Of a stretch of DNA of 64,000 bases, positions 1-6,584 are shown in pieces. This stretch comes from Serratia marcescens (GTDB lineage Bacteria > Pseudomonadota > Gammaproteobacteria > Enterobacterales > Enterobacteriaceae). The stretch is taken from NCBI RefSeq assembly GCF_001902635.1, contig NZ_MJAO01000014.1, positions 93,242-157,241 on the forward strand, written 5' to 3'. The notes under the pieces are model-generated. The model did no database searches, was not told the origin of the DNA, and saw only the letters and a program-made list of their open reading frames with translations. Each line of letters starts with the position of its first letter. Position 1 is the first letter of the stretch. The position numbers and the translations under genes are program-made.

Positions 1-221
1 CCGATGTTGATCAGCAGGCCATCGGCCAGCGCGCTGAACTGCGCCGCCTCTTGCGGCTCCACCACCATCGCCGGGGAAGCGCCGAGCGCCAGCAGCACGT
101 TGGCAGTCAGCGACTGCACCACTTCGTTGGTCAGGCAGTGGATCAGCGGAGGCCGCTGTTGGAATGGGGTCAGACAGGCCGCGGCGCGCGCGCCGGGTAG
201 TGCATCAGGTCGAGCGATCAT
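1..221 (-). CDS. thiM: Hydroxyethylthiazole kinase ThiM, N-terminal part (cut by window edge)
   Basis: ThiM phosphorylates 4-methyl-5-(2-hydroxyethyl)thiazole in thiamine salvage in the cytoplasm. Reading leftward from the ATG at 221, the 73 visible codons include [25 protein letters not shown] and [19 protein letters not shown], which match the start of the ThiM family. A GGAGG ribosome site lies 4-5 bases before the ATG, and a TPP riboswitch lies further upstream, so expression should fall when thiamine pyrophosphate is plentiful. The rest of the gene, and any thiD/thiE partners, lie beyond the left edge. The family call is secure; whether the gene is intact cannot be judged. Confidence 0.93.
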   Translation of the reverse strand, partial: MIARPDALPGARAAACLTPFQQRPPLIHCLTNEVVQSLTANVLLALGASPAMVVEPQEAAQFSALADGLLINI

Positions 222-230
222 ATTCCTCCC

Positions 231-259
231 AACCGGCGTTCAAGAAGGCGGCGCCGGTT
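231..259 (-). promoter_or_regulatory. Stem-loop between the TPP aptamer and the thiM ribosome site
   Basis: AACCGGCG (231-238) and CGCCGGTT (252-259) are perfect 8-bp inverted arms around a 13-base loop. The stem ends directly against the GGAGG ribosome site of thiM. It could be the expression-platform element that switches with the aptamer, acting on ribosome access rather than as a terminator, because no U-run follows. The pairing is seen; the role is inferred. Confidence 0.5.
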
Positions 260-267
260 GGGCGGCC

Positions 268-347
268 GTGACTTCCCTACGCTGGCATTATCCAGATCAG
301 GTAATACGGGTATTTCTCAGCCTTCACGCGGAAGGGCACCCCGAGTC
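268..347 (-). ncRNA. TPP (THI-box) riboswitch
   Basis: Read on the minus strand the RNA contains the THI-box landmarks in order: ACTCGGGGTGCCCTT at the 5' end, the conserved GCTGAGA, then ACCCG, ACCTGATCTGGATAATG, CCAGCGTAGGGAAG and the closing strand. This is the standard two-armed TPP aptamer. It sits in the thiM leader, consistent with thiamine feedback control. Confidence 0.96.
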
Positions 348-354
348 ATGAAAA

Positions 355-383
355 TCAATAGGTTGTGATCAACGTTGCGTTAA
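355..383 (-). promoter_or_regulatory. Predicted sigma-70 promoter of thiM
   Basis: On the minus strand TTAACG (378-383) and TATTGA (355-360) are separated by exactly 17 bases. A start about seven bases downstream falls at roughly 348, the first base of the TPP aptamer. Agreement with the riboswitch boundary supports the call. Confidence 0.6.
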
Positions 384-625
384 TCCCTGAGAGGGATCAT
401 GCCAGCCGCGGCGCGGACAAACAAGCGATTAAATCGGCTGCACGCCTGATGGCAACGCGGGCACTGGACAAAAAACCGCAAGGCCGGCCCACCGCCGGTT
501 TGCGGCCCGAGAAACATCAAACTTACTGATAATTACTGAGCCTGGTTTGCGCCCCGCCTTAACGCTGGAAAGCACGTTCCCCGCGTTAAACAGGCGCAAA
601 AAGTGTTACCGGAGGCAAGAGTCGT

Positions 626-667
626 ATGCAGGCGCTAGACACAACTCATCAATTCTCATTAATATAG
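626..667 (+). CDS. Possible 13-codon leader ORF before the AraC-type regulator
   Basis: An ATG at 626 follows a strong GGAGG (611-615) with 10 bases between them. It encodes MQALDTTHQFSLI and stops at TAG 12 bases before the regulator's ATG at 679. It is out of frame with the regulator. The ribosome site is much better than anything in front of the regulator itself, so the small ORF may be translated and affect regulator translation. It could also be chance. Confidence 0.3.
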   Translation: MQALDTTHQFSLI

Positions 668-678
668 CCACACATTTT

Positions 679-1533
679 ATGAGTCATGATGCTATGCCAG
701 AAATCACTGAATCCATTTTCGTCAATTCAGATCTGCTTAATGAACATTTTGACCCCGATGCCATTGATACGCCCATCGTGTCGATCTACGCCTCTTTCTC
801 ACATGAGAAAGAACACTCGCTGCGTTCGAAAATGCACTCGCATACCAAAGGCCAGTTGGTCTATGTCAAATCGGGCGCCGCTATCGTCATGTTGGAAGCG
901 CGCATTTGCTCTGTGCTGCCGCACCAGCTGCTCTGGATCCCAGGCGGCGTTTCCCACAATGTGATCCTCCGCGACAATGTCGATTTTCGCGCCGTTTATC
1001 TCGACCAAAAACGCTTCGCGTCGCTGTCGAAAAGCGTCGAAATATTTACCGTCACTCCGCTGCTGGAAGAGGTTATCGAGACCATGTGCCGCTCCCCTTT
1101 CCACACCGACTGGATGGCGGGAACTGAGTTCCATCTGCAATCCCTGCTCATCGATAAAATCCGGGTCGCCGCCCATCCCCCCACCTGGCCGGCTTTGCCT
1201 AACGATTCCCGGGTACGCAACTACCTGCAGTGTTACCACCTAAAAGGCGAAATGGTGCCCCGATTGAATGAGCTGGCGTCCCACTGCGGCGCATCCGAGC
1301 GCACCATCCATCGGCTGTTCGTCCAGGGAACCGGCATGTGTTATCAGCAGTGGCGCCAGCAGGTGCGTTTGCAGTTGGCGCTGGAGTTGCTCACCACCAA
1401 CAAACCGATCACCGAGATCGCCCACTATCTCGAGTTCTCCACCACCAGCGCCTTTATCTCCTTTTTCAAACACCACCGGGACATCACGCCGAAGAAGTAC
1501 CGCGACCAATTGCCCAAGCCCAACGCACGCTGA
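679..1533 (+). CDS. AraC-family transcriptional regulator with N-terminal cupin domain
   Basis: 284 residues from ATG 679; an alternative ATG lies at 694, and neither has a clear ribosome site. The N-terminal half reads as an AraC-type cupin: MHSHTKGQLVYVKSGAA, then a segment ending WIPGGVSHNV. The C-terminal about 100 residues form the two helix-turn-helix units of the AraC family, including LNELASHCGASERTIHRLF and ITEIAHYLEFSTTSAFISFF with a PKKYRDQL ending. It lies at the far end of the leftward azl/enolase-like/UGSC-like genes and converges on azlD, with only 6 bases between the stops. By position it is the likely regulator of that cluster, sensing a small effector in the cupin; this is inference. 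The open frame extends upstream to a TTG at 547, but that stretch is non-conserved in character. Confidence 0.85.
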   Translation: MSHDAMPEITESIFVNSDLLNEHFDPDAIDTPIVSIYASFSHEKEHSLRSKMHSHTKGQLVYVKSGAAIVMLEARICSVLPHQLLWIPGGVSHNVILRDNVDFRAVYLDQKRFASLSKSVEIFTVTPLLEEVIETMCRSPFHTDWMAGTEFHLQSLLIDKIRVAAHPPTWPALPNDSRVRNYLQCYHLKGEMVPRLNELASHCGASERTIHRLFVQGTGMCYQQWRQQVRLQLALELLTTNKPITEIAHYLEFSTTSAFISFFKHHRDITPKKYRDQLPKPNAR

Positions 1534-1539
1534 TCGCGG

Positions 1540-1860
1540 TCAGCCCAGCCCGCCGATCAGCCAAAACGTCGCCATGCCGAGCAGCAGCATCAAGGTGGCA
1601 TTGTGCGTTTTCCACATCACCAGCGTCGCCACGAGCGCCGCACACAGTTTTGGCGCGCCTTCAACCGTCAGCGCCGAGGGGGACGCGATCAAGGCAGGCA
1701 CGATCAGAGACACGATGGCCGTAGCCGGGATCAGTTTCAGCCACTCGCCCACCCGTTCGGGAAACGGCAGGCGGTCATTGAGCCACAGGAAGGAGTAGCG
1801 CAGCAGAAACGTACCCAGGCTGCTGATGACCAGCACCCATAAAATCGTCGTCTCGCTCAT
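1540..1860 (-). CDS. azlD: AzlD-family branched-chain amino acid transport subunit
   Basis: A 106-residue membrane protein with about four hydrophobic segments, typical in size and composition of AzlD. It is the small partner of AzlC in putative export of branched-chain and related amino acids. The start MSETTILW at 1860 overlaps the azlC stop in an ATGA (1857-1860), so the two are translationally coupled. A longer reading to 1887 would overlap azlC further and is rejected. It is the last gene of the leftward cluster. In this context it may export an amino-acid-like substrate or intermediate, which is inference. Confidence 0.85.
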   Translation of the reverse strand: MSETTILWVLVISSLGTFLLRYSFLWLNDRLPFPERVGEWLKLIPATAIVSLIVPALIASPSALTVEGAPKLCAALVATLVMWKTHNATLMLLLGMATFWLIGGLG

Positions 1861-2567
1861 GACGCTTCCCCACGGCGTTGAGACCATCGGGTCTTGTGAT
1901 ACACACCGCCGGCCAATACGCCCACAGCCATGGAAAACAAGAATCCCAGATTATAGGGCCAGCCGCTGGTAAAGGCGGAAACCAGCCCGGCACAGGTGGC
2001 CGCCACCACGATGGGGGCGTTTTTCAACATCGGCACCAACAGGGAGATAAAACACAGGGTGATGGCGAACTCCAGATGCCAGCCGGCGGGAATCAGCGGG
2101 CCGGCGAGGATCCCCACCGCCGTTCCCGCTTGCCACACCAGCCACATCGGCAACGCCGTGCCGAAGTAATACAGCGTTTTCTCTTTTGCGCTCGGCGGCT
2201 GGGCCTGACAACGCAAAAACGTCAGCGCGTAAGTTTGATCGATCAGCACCTGCGCCGCCGCGAGCTTGGTCAGCGGAGTGAAATGGAGCTTCAGCTGAGA
2301 CAACCCGGCGCTGTAGATGGCATAGCGAAAATTGATCGCAATGTGCGTGACGATCACCACAAACGGCGCCGCGCCGGCCGTCATCAGCGTGGCAGCGGCA
2401 ATTTGTGAAGCCCCGGACATCAGCAACAAAGACGACAGTTGGGCAACCCAGGGCGTCATTCCCGCCTGAATGGCGCTGACACCGGTCAGCACGGCGAAGG
2501 GCAGCAAGCCCAGCAACAGGGGCATGGCGTCTTTATTGCCCTGAATAAAGAAAGACATCGGCTTCAT
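1857..2567 (-). CDS. azlC: AzlC-family branched-chain amino acid transport protein
   Basis: 236 residues, the usual length of AzlC permeases. Conserved stretches include GLLPFAVLTGVSAIQAG, LLMSGASQIAAATLM and HIAINFRYAIYSAGL, with five to six transmembrane helices. It works with AzlD as an inner-membrane exporter; azaleucine resistance in Bacillus is the namesake phenotype. It is 65 bases after the enolase-like gene on the same strand, with a GC-rich hairpin in the gap that may tune read-through. Confidence 0.9.
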   Translation of the reverse strand: MKPMSFFIQGNKDAMPLLLGLLPFAVLTGVSAIQAGMTPWVAQLSSLLLMSGASQIAAATLMTAGAAPFVVIVTHIAINFRYAIYSAGLSQLKLHFTPLTKLAAAQVLIDQTYALTFLRCQAQPPSAKEKTLYYFGTALPMWLVWQAGTAVGILAGPLIPAGWHLEFAITLCFISLLVPMLKNAPIVVAATCAGLVSAFTSGWPYNLGFLFSMAVGVLAGGVYHKTRWSQRRGEAS

Positions 2568-2588
2568 GGTACGGCTCTCGAGAATAAG

Positions 2589-2610
2589 CCTTCCCCCGCT
2601 GACGGGGGAA
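2589..2610. repeat. GC-rich palindrome CTTCCCCCG-CTGA-CGGGGGAAG
   Basis: Perfect 9-bp arms with a 4-base loop in the gap between the enolase-like gene and azlC. There is no U-run on either side, so it is not a classical terminator. A similar palindrome with the TCCCCCG/CGGGGGA core lies between hscB and iscA at 49659-49678. The pair may belong to a REP-like family or act as mRNA-stabilising hairpins. Confidence 0.5.
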
Positions 2611-2632
2611 GCTATAAGGATGACAGGCGAAA

Positions 2633-3886
2633 TCAGGCCCGCTGCGCATTGGCGATCGCGTCCTGCAATCGCAACAGCTGATTGTATTTGGCCATCGCCT
2701 CGGTACGCGCCAAGGAGCCAAACTTCACCTTGGTGCCATTCAGCGCCACCGCCAAATCGGCGATGCTGGTGTCCTCGGTTTCACCGGAGCGCCGTGAGAA
2801 CACGATGCCGTATCCGGCCGCTTTGGCTGACGCCACCAGGTTCATGGTTTCACTCAGCGTGCCGATTTGATTCGGCTTCACTAAAATCGAGTTGGCCATC
2901 TGCATGGCGACGCCCTGCTCAAAGCGCGCCAGATTGGTGGTGAACAGATCGTCGCCCACCAGCTCTATTTCGCCGCCCAGCCGCCGCGTCAGCGCAACCC
3001 ACCCGTCGAAGTCGTCCTCTCCCAACGGATCTTCCATCAGCATGATCGGATAGCGCCCGCAGAGCGACGCCAGGTAATCAATAAAGGCCGCGGTCGTGAG
3101 CGTTCGCCCTTCAGCTGCCAGATGATACCGGCCGTCTTTAAAGAACATCTCGGCCGCGATATCCATGCTCAACCCGACCTCGACACCCGGCTCATAGCCC
3201 GCCTTTTCAATGGCTTCCAGCAGCAGCGCCAGCCCCTGCTCATTGGAGCTTAGCGGCGGCAGAAACCCTCCAGTGCCGGAAACGCCGGTGCTGATCCCGC
3301 GCGCCATCAGCAAGGATTTCAGCGCCATATGCACGTTCTTGCCGACTTGCAACGCCGCTTCAAGATGCGGTGCATTTAGCGCAATCACCTGAAAATCCTG
3401 AAAATCGCAGTTGCCATCGCCATGCATGCCGCCGGATAACATGGAAAAAATGGGTTGCGGCATGGACTTTTCCCGGCCGCGACTGACGTAATCGCACAGC
3501 GACTGATTGCTTTGCACCGCCGCGGCATTCGCCACCGCCAACGACACGCCCAAAATCGCATTGGCCCCCAGCCGGCTCTTATTCACGGTGCCGTCCAGCG
3601 CGATCAACATGCGGTCGATCTCTTCTTGCGCATAAGGAGACAGGCCGCGCAGCTGCGGTTTAATCACGGTGTGCACGATGTCTATCGCCCGCAAGACGCC
3701 CTGGCCGCTGAAGCGCAGGGGATCGTTGTCGCGCACCTCGATCGCTTCATGCTTGCCTTTGGAACAGCCCGTCGGGATGATGCTGCGGCCGCGTTTACCG
3801 CTGTCCAGCACGACTTCGACCTCAAGCGTAATGTCCGCGCGGGAGTCAAACACTTCACGCGCGCAAATATCTATAATGGTTGGCAT
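2633..3886 (-). CDS. Enolase-superfamily paralogue lacking the catalytic acid
   Basis: 417 residues, slightly shorter than glycolytic enolase (about 430), aligned along its whole length. Metal ligands D242, E285 and D312 are kept, as are the base K337 (ILVKPNQIG), K388, H155, S42 and the signature SGETED. The loop that is normally GDEGGFAPN reads S-G-T-G-G at 203-207, so the general-acid Glu is Thr205. The partner Glu168 (yeast numbering) is Asp164, and the His of the usual SHRSGETED is Arg365. It should therefore be able to abstract an alpha proton from a metal-bound substrate but probably not dehydrate 2-phosphoglycerate. It is not the housekeeping eno, which sits beside pyrG in enterobacteria. 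It starts 2 bases after the UGSC-like gene stop and is surely co-transcribed with it. The reaction is unknown; enolase paralogues are used for other chemistry in phosphinothricin synthesis. Confidence 0.85.
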   Translation of the reverse strand: MPTIIDICAREVFDSRADITLEVEVVLDSGKRGRSIIPTGCSKGKHEAIEVRDNDPLRFSGQGVLRAIDIVHTVIKPQLRGLSPYAQEEIDRMLIALDGTVNKSRLGANAILGVSLAVANAAAVQSNQSLCDYVSRGREKSMPQPIFSMLSGGMHGDGNCDFQDFQVIALNAPHLEAALQVGKNVHMALKSLLMARGISTGVSGTGGFLPPLSSNEQGLALLLEAIEKAGYEPGVEVGLSMDIAAEMFFKDGRYHLAAEGRTLTTAAFIDYLASLCGRYPIMLMEDPLGEDDFDGWVALTRRLGGEIELVGDDLFTTNLARFEQGVAMQMANSILVKPNQIGTLSETMNLVASAKAAGYGIVFSRRSGETEDTSIADLAVALNGTKVKFGSLARTEAMAKYNQLLRLQDAIANAQRA

Positions 3887-3888
3887 GC

Positions 3889-5592
3889 TTAACGGCTCTC
3901 CTGAGCTGACAAGGGGGAATGAAAATCCTCGATCGTGTGCGCAAGTTGCCCGCCGGGCAGCGTCAACGGCGTGAGCACCGCATCACAATAGAGCCCCCAG
4001 CTGGCCAAAATGGCGGAATGCCCGCCCCGTCCCCCTGCGACGACCAGATCGATATCCTGGGCGCTGCGCGTCGCCGGCATGGGATCGCGGCCGGCAAACT
4101 GCGCCGGCCTCACGGGCACCAGGCCTTTGCCCTGCACGGCACCAAGCGGGTTATGAATATGTGCGTGCAAATATTCCCGCAGCGCGCTCTTACTCCAGCC
4201 CGCGTTCTGCAGCATTTGGGCGTGATCGGGCGTCAGAACAATCAAGATTCGCCCCGGGATGTACGCGTTCATGCGCCCCAGATGGGTGGCGCTGTCGACA
4301 ATCACCTCAAGCAGGCTGTCCGCCGTTTGGCTCAGAAAATCGACCACGTCGGTCGGCGGTTCCGCCTTCATCAGATACACGCTGGTGGCCCCAGGCCCGA
4401 ACCGCTCTTCATTCAACGTCGGCCACGGACTGTGGCTCAGGCTTTCGGCAAAACAGTAAGTGAATTCAACCGGCGAACCGAGGCAGCCCAGATCCGCTTT
4501 GCCCGGGTAGGCGCGGCACACATTGAGGATCGTCAGGTTAACGGCCCGACCAATGGTGGCATTGGCGCGAAATCCCGGCCCCATGCAGCCCTGGCCAGAA
4601 CTGATCCCCAGTTCGTCGGCAATCGGGCCGCTGACCAGCACCAGGTTGCCGCCGTTGTACGAGGTAGTGATCGATTGCTGGAAGTTGAATGCAGGATCGG
4701 CCATGGCGCGGATCGTCGCCATCACAATGGGCAAGAATGCGGGCTTGCAGCCGGCCAGAATACTGTTGACGACCACATCCCGCACTCGGATGTTTTTGCC
4801 TGAAGGCCCCGCCTCGGGTATCAGCACGGTATCCAGCGGCTCAGCGCAGTATTCCAGCATGGCGGCAAAACGCGCCGGCGTCGGCGGGATCACCGGCAAA
4901 CCATCGCCGATAGACTGGCTTTCATACTCCGCCATCAGCGCATCCAGACCGCTGTAGCGCATCATTTCCGCCCCGGACACATGCCGATCGCGATCCATTT
5001 TCGGATGAAGTTCAGCGGCGGCCTGCGTATTGCCGGTGCAAGTGAGCGCCTCCAACACGTAGGCGCACTGGGCGTCAACTTGCCGGCGGATATCGCTGAC
5101 GGTGCTTGCCTGATAGATATCGAGACGGCAAATGCACAGCTGCCCCGCCCGGTAATGCGCCACATGTTCGGCCAGATTGTCTCCGGGAGGCGAGGCGATC
5201 AAGAGCGTGGCGATCCCCCTTTTCTCCAGCTCAATGGCGAGGATGGTGGTCATCACCGACGTTCCCATGTCGGCTAACGCCACCACGGCGGCCTGAACCT
5301 GCCTTTGCGCCAGGTTGTCCGCCAGCGCGCGAATCTGTTCCGTCATGGTGCCGCGCACGGACTGACGAACATGTTCGATATGATGAATCCCGTGTTCATT
5401 CAACACCGCCTCAAGGCGGGTGAATATTTCGCGGTAATGACAGAAATCCAACTTGGTATTGTCAAAAAACAGAACTTTGCCATCCCTTAATGCCTGCAGG
5501 CTGGGGCGTGGCGCCAACTGTAATTCGTAAAAGCGGTTCTCTCCACGCGGATCAAAAATAGAATCAGCCAACTCGTTGCTCATCATTATCAT
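3889..5592 (-). CDS. UGSC-like domain protein with altered motif, fused to a conserved C-terminal domain
   Basis: 567 residues from ATG 5592; in-frame ATGs at 5586 and 5583 are also possible. Residues 1-200 resemble the UGSC-like (seleno)protein family as I recall it: FDPRG, LAPRPSL, LFFDNTKLDF and AIELEKRGIATLL. At the family's U/C-G-S-C position it reads D108-M-G-T-S112, so both redox residues are gone. From 228 on, a second domain carries DGLPVIPPTPARF, VVVNSILAGCKP, GPGFRANATIGRA and HSPWPTLNEERFG, which I associate with a widespread uncharacterised family that often accompanies UGSC domains. There is no signal peptide or membrane helix. It is the first gene of the segment running to enolase-like, azlC and azlD. 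Family assignment is from memory and moderate; function is unknown. Confidence 0.55.
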   Translation of the reverse strand: MIMMSNELADSIFDPRGENRFYELQLAPRPSLQALRDGKVLFFDNTKLDFCHYREIFTRLEAVLNEHGIHHIEHVRQSVRGTMTEQIRALADNLAQRQVQAAVVALADMGTSVMTTILAIELEKRGIATLLIASPPGDNLAEHVAHYRAGQLCICRLDIYQASTVSDIRRQVDAQCAYVLEALTCTGNTQAAAELHPKMDRDRHVSGAEMMRYSGLDALMAEYESQSIGDGLPVIPPTPARFAAMLEYCAEPLDTVLIPEAGPSGKNIRVRDVVVNSILAGCKPAFLPIVMATIRAMADPAFNFQQSITTSYNGGNLVLVSGPIADELGISSGQGCMGPGFRANATIGRAVNLTILNVCRAYPGKADLGCLGSPVEFTYCFAESLSHSPWPTLNEERFGPGATSVYLMKAEPPTDVVDFLSQTADSLLEVIVDSATHLGRMNAYIPGRILIVLTPDHAQMLQNAGWSKSALREYLHAHIHNPLGAVQGKGLVPVRPAQFAGRDPMPATRSAQDIDLVVAGGRGGHSAILASWGLYCDAVLTPLTLPGGQLAHTIEDFHSPLSAQESR

Positions 5593-5912
5593 TGTTTACC
5601 GTGAGGTTTTCGGGATAAAAATAGTAGCAATGAGCCTAAATCGCGGAATATAAAAAATACGCCAGTTAATTGCCAAAGTCCGCCAAGCTGGCGCAAGGCG
5701 GGAAAATCCGCCCGCTGTTCGCCCCTCTTTCGCCTTTTCAACAGCAGGCATTTGCTTTACTCTTTAGCGACGTATTTCCGCCTGTGGCGCGTTTGGAACA
5801 GATTGCCATGCATCGACTCTACAGCTACCTTTGCGCTATCCATGCGCTGCCGTCACCGGTAAGAACGGTCAATAAAACGGAAACCATCGAACGATTTCCG
5901 GAAGGGGAAAAC

Positions 5913-6134
5913 ATGATCGAAGAACGCGAAATCCTTTACGCGTTTAATAATGGCGTTCAAATTTTATATAAAATGGAATCCGATACGTTCCAATCGGATG
6001 ATGTTTGCCGTGAGTGTTGGGTAAGTTATGAAGTAGTGCACGATGGCGGATACGCCATTTCACCGCAGAAAAAGCAGTTTTATAATCGCTGCCAGGAAGA
6101 CTTCTGGCTGAAAATGCAGGCTGAGCATGCTTGA
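5913..6134 (+). CDS. Small uncharacterised protein on the opposite strand within the cluster
   Basis: 73 residues from ATG 5913, chosen because GGAAGGGG lies 6 bases upstream; the frame is open back to 5670 without a better start. It begins MIEEREILYAFNNGV, is acidic and aromatic-rich with two cysteines in the DDVCRECWVSYEV segment, and has no membrane helix. It runs rightward between the leftward acnX genes and the leftward UGSC-like gene and ends at a hairpin terminator. Its lower G+C than its neighbours could indicate a separate origin. I do not recognise the family. Confidence 0.6.
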   Translation: MIEEREILYAFNNGVQILYKMESDTFQSDDVCRECWVSYEVVHDGGYAISPQKKQFYNRCQEDFWLKMQAEHA

Positions 6135-6141
6135 AAATATA

Positions 6142-6175
6142 AAACACCGGCCCCTTGCTCAACCGGTGCTTTATT
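6142..6175. terminator. Bidirectional intrinsic terminator between the small gene and acnX
   Basis: CACCGG (6145-6150) pairs with CCGGTG (6163-6168), with a T-rich tract on the right and an A-rich tract on the left. It can end both the rightward small gene and the leftward aconitase X pair, so the UGSC-like gene probably has its own promoter. Confidence 0.7.
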
Positions 6176-6185
6176 TATCTGTGAC

Positions 6186-6584
6186 CTAACACGCCTCAAT
6201 GGCAATGTCTTCGCCGTTAATTTCCACCAGTTGGCCCTGCGTGAACAGCGCCAAAACGTCCCCGTCGAAGCTGTCAAAAATGGGGATGTCTATCGCCATC
6301 GCCGACTCAAAAAGAATCGGATCCGCACGATTGCAAATGATCGCCGCCGGCGCGTTACCCTGTTGAAACGCTTCGTAAATCAAAAACGGCGCCATGGTCC
6401 CGCCTTTACCGCCCGGGCACACCAGCGCCTTTCCCGCCAACGACTCCCCATAGCGTGGATGATGCGGGATCAGCAGCGCCCCGGTCTGAGGATCGAAGTC
6501 GCCGATGAACGAAAATGCCTGTTCGACGAGAAACACCTCTGCGGTCACGCACCCTGGGTTCAGCGATCTGGCCTGTAATTTCAT
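6186..6584 (-). CDS. Aconitase X small (swivel, DUF126) subunit
   Basis: 132 residues starting MKLQARSLNPG at 6584, where ATGA overlaps the stop of the large subunit; the upstream extension to 6638 lies inside the large-subunit gene. The fold signature of DUF126 is visible in GKALVCPGGKGGTMAP, the swivel phosphate/substrate loop, and in PAAIICNRADPILFESAMAIDIPIFD. Aconitase X enzymes are iron-sulfur dehydratases; characterised members act on cis-3-hydroxy-L-proline in bacteria or mevalonate 5-phosphate in archaea. The loop reads KGGT rather than the RGSCSGS I recall in bacterial hydroxyproline enzymes, so substrate preference is open. Confidence 0.85.
   Translation of the reverse strand: MKLQARSLNPGCVTAEVFLVEQAFSFIGDFDPQTGALLIPHHPRYGESLAGKALVCPGGKGGTMAPFLIYEAFQQGNAPAAIICNRADPILFESAMAIDIPIFDSFDGDVLALFTQGQLVEINGEDIAIEAC

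Noticed and set aside
547..678. N-terminal extension of the AraC regulator to a TTG at 547
   Set aside because: The extra 44 residues have no domain character and the TTG has no ribosome site.
2633..3886. Housekeeping enolase (eno)
   Set aside because: Catalytic Glu replaced, and eno in enterobacteria lies beside pyrG, not in this context.
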